Below, piece by piece: positions 58,386 through 64,000 of a stretch of DNA of 64,000 nt (its first letter is position 1; every line of letters begins with the position of its first letter). The position numbers were made by a program, and so were the translations under genes. The stretch is from Microcoleus sp. FACHB-68 (lineage in GTDB: Bacteria > Cyanobacteriota > Cyanobacteriia > Cyanobacteriales > Oscillatoriaceae). The notes beneath the pieces are model-generated. The model ran no database searches, was not told where the DNA came from, and worked only from the letters and a program-made list of their open reading frames with translations. The DNA is taken from positions 1,178,001 to 1,242,000 of the forward strand of contig NZ_JACJOT010000008.1 of NCBI RefSeq assembly GCF_014695715.1. Reading direction: 5' to 3'.

Positions 58386-60752
58386 TTACCGGGAGATACA
58401 GTGTGCCCAAATCTTCCCATCGGGACCGGCAACTTGATTGAGATAGCCATAGGGATACAATAATTTTCGGCCTTCGGTATCCGCGTAGCCGGTGAGGGCG
58501 TCTCCCCAAGGATCGTTGACGATGAGACCGCTGGAGTTATAACCGATGACACACAGAATGTGGCCGGTAGCGGTAAAGTCGCCGGCAAGTACCACAGGAC
58601 GCCGGTTAATCAGTTCAATTTTAATTTCTGACCAAGTGCGTGTGGTGCTAAAACTGGTTTTGAACCCATAGGCACGAATTAATTGGGAAAGTACGGAGTG
58701 TTCCATGTGACTCCCTTCCCCGTATCGGTTGAAACACCACTCCAGCAATTCGTCTTCTAACTGCCCTCCGCTACTACTCCGCACGCCATAATAATAAAGT
58801 GGCATTGCAATTGAGGTGACATTGCAAGTTGACCAGTAGAAGCGAGGATTATCGCGCTGGGAAAAATACGGCACATTCAGTTCTACTTGGCTGGGGTAAG
58901 GATCGAAAGTGCGGCTTCCCCGCTGCATTTTAATGTGGCCGGTATAAAGATAACCCGTATTACCAAATTGAGGCAATTCTTCGGTTAAAGCGACTTTAAT
59001 ATGACCGGCATCTTCTAAACTGTAGCTGCTGATTCCGTAAACTCTTCCTAAAGCCAGGTCAATTTTTTCGCTAGCGCTTAACCGGCTGCTTTCCGCCAAC
59101 TTCTTTTTCAAGATAGTTGTTTGCCCAACTGTAATCGTTAAGGCATCTGGATCAAAAGGTACAACTTTGCCGTCTCGTTTAATTTGAACGTGACGCCAAT
59201 AGACGTAACCAACATTGCCGAAACCTGGAATACTTTGGGTTAGTGTTACGCGAAAATGTCCTTCAATGCAGGCATAGCCGGTGATGCCGAGAATTTGTCC
59301 TAAAAGTAAATCTGCTTTTTGATTTTGAAGCAGAGAAGATGAATCAACCGGCTTGGCTTTGATAACAGTTGTTTCTGTTACCAACATCTGGGCACTTAGG
59401 GGAGTGCTCGTGACATCTTCAATTTCAAATTTGAAGACTTGGCTGCCTTTGCTGAGCTGGACGTGCTTTTCATAAAAGTAGCCAAAATTTCCCACCGGCA
59501 TTAGGGGCGAACTGAGGGTGACTTTCAAGTGTCCGTCTAAATATCCGTATTTGCTGACGGTAAAGGTTTGGCCGGCATTCACGAGAATTTTTTGCTGAGA
59601 ATTGAGATTTGCAGACTCTCCAGACGTGGTTTTAAAAAACGTATCTTTGAGTATTTTTAACGTCAAAGATTGACCAACCGTGCCGGCATTTGCACTAACG
59701 GTAAGATGCACAATCTGGCTACTAACAACCTGACCTTTTGTGTCAGTTCCCTTCAGGCGCAACCACCGCGCACCGGCATCTTTAAACCCGCGATCTAGCT
59801 TGACTTGCCAGCTACCAGATGAGCGGTTGAGGGTGACTTCTAGGGGATATTTATCTTCCGCCACTAGCGCCACATTTGCCACTTGCTGCGGGTCAAATGA
59901 ACCGTTGAGAGTGGTGCTTTGGTTCACTAAAACTTCAGATGGCCCTTGATAAGTTAAAGCCGGCGAAGCGTTAAATAATTTGCCGCCTCGGCTAAGTTGA
60001 ACAAAATCGGGATAAAAATAGCCGGTGTTGCCAAATCCCGGTAAGTTTTCTGTGAGTGAAACTTTTAAATGTCCCGATTCCAGCGTGTAGCCGGCCACAC
60101 CAAAAATCATCCCTGCCGGCACCGTAATTTGTTCATCGGGTCTGAGATTAACCGCCTCAGCGGGTTGCTTCTTAAAAATCGTTGTTTCAAGAATTGTAAT
60201 AATTACAGCATTGGCATCAAACTGCACATCCCGGCCATCTTTTTTAATTTGAACGTGTTCGTAATAAAGATAGCCGCTGTTTCCAAAATTCGGAATTTCT
60301 TGAGTAAAGCTTACGCGAAAATGACGTTCAACACAGGCATATCCGGTGATGTAAAAAGTCTGTCCTTGAGGTAGTTCGATGAGTTCTGCGGCGGAAAGCT
60401 GAGATGAATCTTCCGGTTTTCTTTTCAGTTTTGTTTTTTGCGTAATCGTTAGCAAGGATAAGCCTGGAGGCACTGCCGAAGCATCAGCTTGGCTACCACT
60501 AAAAGCCGGTGATGATTTAATGATTTGGACGTGGGGCGCGTAAAAATAACCTATTTTCCCAATCGGGGAAACTTCTCCATTCAATTCGACTTTCAGATGA
60601 CCGCTTATCCCCTCAGAACGGTTAATTTTAAAGGTTTGACCGGCAGTTAATTTAATTTTTTGCCGATCCGTCAAAGTTGCCGAGTCTGCGGGCAAAATTT
60701 TAAAAAAAGTGTCTTGGAGAATCTTTAAGCTAAGGGTTTCTTGAATGTTCAT
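58386..60752 (-). CDS. C39-like peptidase with six SH3-like repeats
   Basis: The 788-residue product has no signal peptide. Six repeats of about 80 residues lie at about 8-84, 98-179, 183-265, 362-440, 451-535 and 538-620, each with a conserved G(H/N)xxVxLT...GYxYxxHVQ ending. They are arranged as two triplets, with an Ig-like module (about 268-356) between them. The end (624-788) is a papain-like C39 peptidase domain: C643 in YWSTCNVTSIAM, H731 in TGHILCVIGYN, and D747 in IVNDPWG. Such peptidases process peptides or act in toxin delivery; here the substrate and the role of the repeats are unknown. The repeats may bind cell-wall glycan. Start ATG 60752. Confidence 0.8.
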   Translation of the reverse strand: MNIQETLSLKILQDTFFKILPADSATLTDRQKIKLTAGQTFKINRSEGISGHLKVELNGEVSPIGKIGYFYAPHVQIIKSSPAFSGSQADASAVPPGLSLLTITQKTKLKRKPEDSSQLSAAELIELPQGQTFYITGYACVERHFRVSFTQEIPNFGNSGYLYYEHVQIKKDGRDVQFDANAVIITILETTIFKKQPAEAVNLRPDEQITVPAGMIFGVAGYTLESGHLKVSLTENLPGFGNTGYFYPDFVQLSRGGKLFNASPALTYQGPSEVLVNQSTTLNGSFDPQQVANVALVAEDKYPLEVTLNRSSGSWQVKLDRGFKDAGARWLRLKGTDTKGQVVSSQIVHLTVSANAGTVGQSLTLKILKDTFFKTTSGESANLNSQQKILVNAGQTFTVSKYGYLDGHLKVTLSSPLMPVGNFGYFYEKHVQLSKGSQVFKFEIEDVTSTPLSAQMLVTETTVIKAKPVDSSSLLQNQKADLLLGQILGITGYACIEGHFRVTLTQSIPGFGNVGYVYWRHVQIKRDGKVVPFDPDALTITVGQTTILKKKLAESSRLSASEKIDLALGRVYGISSYSLEDAGHIKVALTEELPQFGNTGYLYTGHIKMQRGSRTFDPYPSQVELNVPYFSQRDNPRFYWSTCNVTSIAMPLYYYGVRSSSGGQLEDELLEWCFNRYGEGSHMEHSVLSQLIRAYGFKTSFSTTRTWSEIKIELINRRPVVLAGDFTATGHILCVIGYNSSGLIVNDPWGDALTGYADTEGRKLLYPYGYLNQVAGPDGKIWAHCISR

Positions 60753-61072
60753 AGTTACTGTGTTAGTGGTAATGTAAATGATTGGGTCAATAAGCTGCCG
60801 CCGTTTCCTGTGCCATTCCGATTCAGTTTGGTGCGTTGCCCATGATTACTTCTCACCTCCTCACCCTTTAACCCCTCACCTTCTCTGCGCTTTTAAAGGT
60901 GACATTCAGAGGTTATTTTTCAGGTTACTAACTTTTCGTAATCATCTAAAAACTTATTGCCAACTGACGAATGACAAAACCGCCCATAGAGACACTCTAC
61001 GGGCGGTTGCTTAGAAATTCCGCTCAATTTGTGATGGGATGATCAAATATTTACTTCCCACACGCAGAATCC
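60753..61072. other. Intergenic with PrxQ terminator
   Basis: These 320 bp hold the promoter region of the C39-like gene and the terminator at 60975-61008. No gene was recognised. Confidence 0.4.
60975..61008 (-). terminator. Intrinsic terminator after the PrxQ gene
   Basis: AACCGCCC (60978-60985) pairs with GGGCGGTT (61001-61008); on the minus strand TTTT follows. An 8-bp stem with further pairing in the loop. Confidence 0.75.
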
Positions 61073-61513
61073 TCAGACCATTGCAGCTAAAATGTCTTTG
61101 GCGTGGGTTTCAGTGTTGAGATTTGAACCTTCATAGATTTGGGTGATTTTGCCAATGGGATCGATCACATAGGTGACACGCTTGGCGTAATTGCCTCCAT
61201 CGACATCGTAAGCTTTGGCGATCGTGCCATCAGTATCAGCCAATAGGGGAAACGGCAGGCTGAATTTTTCGGTGAATTTTTGGTGAGAACCTTCATCATC
61301 TCTGCTAACGCCGAGAACAGAAATATCTTTGCCTTGATATTCTGAGTAGGAGTCCCGGAAGCTACAGGCTTGTTTGGTGCAGCCGGGGGTATCATCTTTG
61401 GGGTAGAAGTACAGAACCAGTGTTTTGCCGGCAAAGTCAGACAGTTTGACGGTTTTGCCGGTGGTATCCTTGGCGGTAAAAGCGGGGGCAGCAGTTCCAA
61501 CAGGTAGTGTCAT
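61073..61513 (-). CDS. Peroxiredoxin Q (BCP-type)
   Basis: This 146-residue thioredoxin-dependent peroxidase has the peroxidatic C45 and resolving C50 in DTPGCTKQACSFRD, the Q/BCP arrangement with a four-residue gap. It reduces hydrogen peroxide and lipid hydroperoxides. I chose the ATG at 61513 (MTLPVGTAAP), with GAGGAAACTG upstream; the longer frame adds 16 unlikely residues. It is downstream of the C39-like gene but separated by a terminator. Confidence 0.94.
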   Translation of the reverse strand: MTLPVGTAAPAFTAKDTTGKTVKLSDFAGKTLVLYFYPKDDTPGCTKQACSFRDSYSEYQGKDISVLGVSRDDEGSHQKFTEKFSLPFPLLADTDGTIAKAYDVDGGNYAKRVTYVIDPIGKITQIYEGSNLNTETHAKDILAAMV

Positions 61514-61841
61514 AAATTCAGTTTCCTCAACAATATTAGGACTGCTTGAAAATCTTAGCACTTAAAGGTGCTTGCTAAAAAGCATTCTTCTTTTGCAATT
61601 AGCTAATTAATGCTTAAATTGGCCGAATCGCCGTCATGCCGGCATTATCAAATTTTATATAAGTTATTGTTTTCAAATTACCGAACAGGGGTTGGGCATA
61701 ATTATTTCATGTCTAAATTTTTATATTAATTTCTAATTTTATAATGAATGTTTAATTAAAATAAATTATTTTACCTGAAGCCTACACAAGTTTGCCGGTT
61801 GCGAGAGGACACCCTGGAACTGATTTGATAAATATAGCAAT
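61514..61841. other. AT-rich intergenic region
   Basis: These 328 bp are upstream of the PrxQ gene, AT-rich at 61680-61780, and should hold its promoter. Nothing else was recognised. Confidence 0.4.
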
Positions 61842-62045
61842 TCAATCCACAGCTCGGATAGTTCCCTTTTGTAAGCTATGAAACAAGCGAGAAATTAAAG
61901 TTTGATCTTCTGGGCTTAGAGAATCTTTAGATAGCATAGCCGACATCAGCCACTGCTGATCGGCGCGACTAATTTTGCGGGAAGTAAAGATGCGCTCAAC
62001 AATTTGCTCAACGGAGAGTTGGGGGAGGGCGGCTTGTGCTTGCAT
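61842..62045 (-). CDS. Small conserved protein of unknown function
   Basis: The 67-residue product is helical and soluble: LSVEQIVERIFTSRKISRAD, then QQWLMSAMLSKDSLSPEDQTL, then ISRLFHSLQKGTIRAVD. The even composition and the ordinary start ATG at 62045 support it as a gene, and I believe similar short proteins are common in cyanobacteria. No function can be proposed. Confidence 0.65.
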   Translation of the reverse strand: MQAQAALPQLSVEQIVERIFTSRKISRADQQWLMSAMLSKDSLSPEDQTLISRLFHSLQKGTIRAVD

Positions 62046-62455
62046 GGAAGTAGAGTTAATAGCTTTCTATTTAATATGCAACATCACTCTAAAGCAACTG
62101 GTGATTGTAATGGAAAACAAATGTGATAATTGGGTGCGAGTTGAATGATGAGGATCACGGCAAAAATAAGTAAGGTGAGCTATAATCGATTAACTAAATG
62201 TAAAATTTCACCGGCTCCTCTTGCAAACTGGCCGGCAGCCTCACCGTCAATAGCGCAGAATGCGAACGAACTCTACAGCAACAAACCACGAGAAGTCAGA
62301 AACAATTTTTTCCCACTGAGACTGAATCATCTGTTTCACTTGTCCGAAAAGCACTTTAGCGATAAGTTGGGCATGGGAGTCGCCAGTCAGTCGTGAATGA
62401 AGGCGTCAGTTTAAAAGTTAACCCAGAAGTAGAATCAGAAAAGAAGGGGTGAAAA
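62046..62455. other. Intergenic, nothing recognised
   Basis: These 410 bp separate divergent genes. The 83-codon plus-strand frame at 62145-62396 shows no family features and is not called. No promoter could be fixed. Confidence 0.4.
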
Positions 62456-63277
62456 ATGGGATATTCCGTTACCGTCAATAGTGACAACTTTGAAGCCGAA
62501 GTTTTCCAAAAATCTTTTGAGAAGCCGGTGTTGATCGATTTTTATGCCCAGTGGTGCGGGCCATGTCAAATGTTAAAACCAATCTTAGAAAAAATCGCGC
62601 AAGAGTATGACTTAGTTGTTGCGAAAGTTAATATTGATGAAAATAAAAGTTTAGCCCACGATTACGAAGTAGAAGGAATTCCTGATGTGAGACTCATGCA
62701 TCAGGGGGAAATGGTCAACAAGTTTGTAGGAGTGTTGCCAGAACCTCAACTCAGAGGTTTTTTAGCAAAACATAACATCAAATCAGAGATTCAAACCGGC
62801 TTGGAATCCATTGATGGATATCTGGCAGATGAACAGATAGAAAAAGCTGAAGCAACTTTTAGAGATTTAGTAGAAAAATATCCAGAAAACCGGCAGATTA
62901 CGATTGAAATGGCTTCTTTTTTAATTGATCTCAATCAGTTAGAAAATGCTGAAAAGTTATTGGATTCGGTGCCAGAATACGAAAAAGAATATTTTAGCAA
63001 AGCTCAAGCGGGCAAACAGTTAATTATTTTAAAAAGAGCTTGCGATAACCCAGAAACAAACAGCGAAGCTGATCAATTGTTCCGCCAAGCATCCTGTTTG
63101 ACCCTAGAAGGAGACTATGAAAACGCTTTGGAAATGTTTTTAGAAGTTATAGGAGAAGACAAAAATTATAAAAACGACGCGGCGAAAAAAGCGATGCTGG
63201 CGATCTTTACCTTGTTAGGCGATGATAATCCCCTCACCAAAGACTACAGAAAGCAGTTGATGATGGCACTTTACTAA
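62456..63277 (+). CDS. Thioredoxin-TPR fusion, CnoX/YbbN-like
   Basis: This 273-residue protein has an N-terminal thioredoxin domain with the intact active site WCGPC (residues 33-37) and a C-terminal helical part (about 125-273) of TPR-like repeats such as DEQIEKAEATFRDLVEKYPEN and NQLENAEKLLDSVPEYEKEY. E. coli CnoX/YbbN, a chaperone-linked redox protein, has the same layout but an altered site, so this one may still reduce disulfides. Start ATG 62456, preceded by AGAAGGGGTG. No operon partner is seen; the cobalamin riboswitch lies downstream. Confidence 0.88.
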   Translation: MGYSVTVNSDNFEAEVFQKSFEKPVLIDFYAQWCGPCQMLKPILEKIAQEYDLVVAKVNIDENKSLAHDYEVEGIPDVRLMHQGEMVNKFVGVLPEPQLRGFLAKHNIKSEIQTGLESIDGYLADEQIEKAEATFRDLVEKYPENRQITIEMASFLIDLNQLENAEKLLDSVPEYEKEYFSKAQAGKQLIILKRACDNPETNSEADQLFRQASCLTLEGDYENALEMFLEVIGEDKNYKNDAAKKAMLAIFTLLGDDNPLTKDYRKQLMMALY

Positions 63278-63619
63278 CCGGCAAAGACAGACAAATTCTT
63301 CGCTGCAAACTCAAAAATCAAAAATATAAACCTCAAAATTCCCCCTCCCCTGCATTTGAGATAGCAGTTCGATGGGCTAAGATAACGTTTGCACACCCGA
63401 ACCGTAACAGGATAGGGAAACGCCGGTGAAAATCCGAGGCTGTGCGGCAGCTGTAAATCGATGTGAGATGAGAGATTTTAGAGTTTAGATGGGGGATGGT
63501 TGGCAAAACCTGTCTCATCCAAAATCAAAATCCCCAATCGAAAATTGAGTGAGCCAGAATGCCTTCCTGTTACCCATTCACGCTAATTTTCCGCCTCGCA
63601 CGGGAAAGGAACCCAGTTA
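63278..63619. other. Leader region with cobalamin riboswitch
   Basis: These 342 bp are upstream of the cbiX gene. Most of the second half is the riboswitch at 63400-63575. The minus-strand frame 63333-63518 overlaps it and is a shadow. Confidence 0.7.
63400..63575 (+). promoter_or_regulatory. Cobalamin (B12) riboswitch
   Basis: The core has AGGGAAACGCCGGTGAAAAT followed by CCGAGGCTGTGCGGCAGCTGTAAAT, matching the riboswitch consensus GGGAA-N-GGUGAAAAUCCG...CUGU. Near the end GAGCCAGAATGCC matches the GCCA-G-CC consensus, and GTAACAGG (63403-63410) pairs with CCTGTTAC (63565-63572). It precedes the cobalamin-pathway gene cbiX, so regulation by adenosylcobalamin is expected. Downstream TTTTCCG (about 63585) could pair with CGGGAAA at the ribosome-binding site, which would make it a translational switch. 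Confidence 0.9.
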
Positions 63620-64000
63620 ATGCTTACTTCAAATTCACCCAGTTTCAACGCCCTGTCGAACCCAACTGAGCCGCTGATTGAATTGCCGCCCCTGCCGGTG
63701 AAGCGTCCGCTATTAATGGTAGGTCACGGTAGCCGCGATAACGATGGCCGGCAAAACTTACTCGATTTTGCCGCTGCCTATCAAGCCTTAGACAACTCGC
63801 GCCCCGTCGTGCCTTGTTTTCTGGAACTCACCGCCCCGACGATTCAGCAAGGCGTAGACGCGTGCGTTGAGCAAGGTTACACCGAAATGTCCGTCCTGCC
63901 GGTGCTTTTATTTGCGGCGCGTCACAATAAATTTGACGTGACAAATGAACTAGATCGGGCGCGGCAACGCCATCCCCAGGTGAAATTTCACTACGGGCGT
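63620..64000 (+). CDS. cbiX: Sirohydrochlorin chelatase CbiX (partial, 3' end outside window)
   Basis: The first 127 codons are seen, with no stop before the window ends. The product reads [20 protein letters not shown] near residue 33 and [23 protein letters not shown] further on, then [20 protein letters not shown], all typical of CbiX/CbiK-type chelatases that insert cobalt (or iron) into sirohydrochlorin on the way to B12 or siroheme. The ATG at 63620 has AAGGAA 8-13 bases upstream. The cobalamin riboswitch stands directly before it. Full length cannot be judged. Confidence 0.9.
   Translation, partial: MLTSNSPSFNALSNPTEPLIELPPLPVKRPLLMVGHGSRDNDGRQNLLDFAAAYQALDNSRPVVPCFLELTAPTIQQGVDACVEQGYTEMSVLPVLLFAARHNKFDVTNELDRARQRHPQVKFHYGR

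Noticed and set aside
62145-62396. 83-codon plus-strand frame before the thioredoxin gene
   Set aside because: No domain features and poor start context.
63333-63518. 61-codon minus-strand frame
   Set aside because: It is antisense to the cobalamin riboswitch.

Overview
The window reads as chromosomal DNA of a filamentous, probably Oscillatoriales-type cyanobacterium. The evidence is an SLH-OprB porin, a COP23-type secreted protein, two Uma2-type nucleases, a very large PAS/GAF hybrid kinase, scattered HIP1 octamers (GCGATCGC), tandem heptamer repeats between genes, and an extreme abundance of the palindrome TGCCGGCA. No rRNA, tRNA, CRISPR array, transposase or prophage was recognised. The species assignment is inference.

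Layout. 1-4.2 kb: minus-strand rimP with a structured leader ending in a terminator-like hairpin, a membrane protein of unknown function, and a run of three small membrane proteins (DUF948-like, YtxH-like, and a short one). 4.4-7.5 kb: a plus-strand pair made of an unrecognised membrane protein and an Hsp70/actin-fold ATPase; both carry a similar membrane hairpin. 7.7-10.8 kb: a lone CusA/CzcA-type RND pump. 10.9-18.6 kb: a 2566-residue hybrid histidine kinase in which I count 14 PAS and 2 GAF domains. 19-31 kb: mixed metabolism and envelope genes (COP23 protein, gamma-glutamyltransferase, MscS channel, EamA exporter, HAD phosphatase, a small Cys-rich protein, a Tat-lipoprotein serine hydrolase next to a YdcF/SanA protein, DAHP synthase). 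31-34.4 kb: a PIN toxin-antitoxin pair, then a dgcA-dgcN-like pair for D-glutamate or dipeptide metabolism. 35-40.4 kb: MASE1 hybrid kinase, Uma2 protein, OPT transporter. 41-47.3 kb: a porin followed by a three-gene sugar-type ABC importer. 47.4-58.2 kb: PAS kinase, alpha-glucan phosphorylase, second Uma2 protein, DUF429 protein, trpS, a metF-like gene, a DrrAB-type ABC exporter and a small secreted protein. 58.4-64 kb: a C39-like peptidase behind six SH3-like repeats, PrxQ peroxiredoxin, a small protein, a thioredoxin-TPR protein, and a cobalamin riboswitch in front of a sirohydrochlorin chelatase gene that runs off the window.

Most interesting: (1) about 270 bp upstream of the porin and about 250 bp upstream of the sugar-binding gene are diverged copies of one sequence, at similar distances from the start codons, which suggests a shared promoter or leader that co-regulates outer- and inner-membrane uptake. 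(2) The Hsp70-like ATPase and its neighbour look like an undescribed two-component membrane machine. (3) The sugar ABC ATPase has an internal 26-residue tandem duplication in its second nucleotide-binding domain. (4) The rimP leader has two mutually exclusive pairings next to a terminator. All functions are inferred from reading the sequence; no database search was run.
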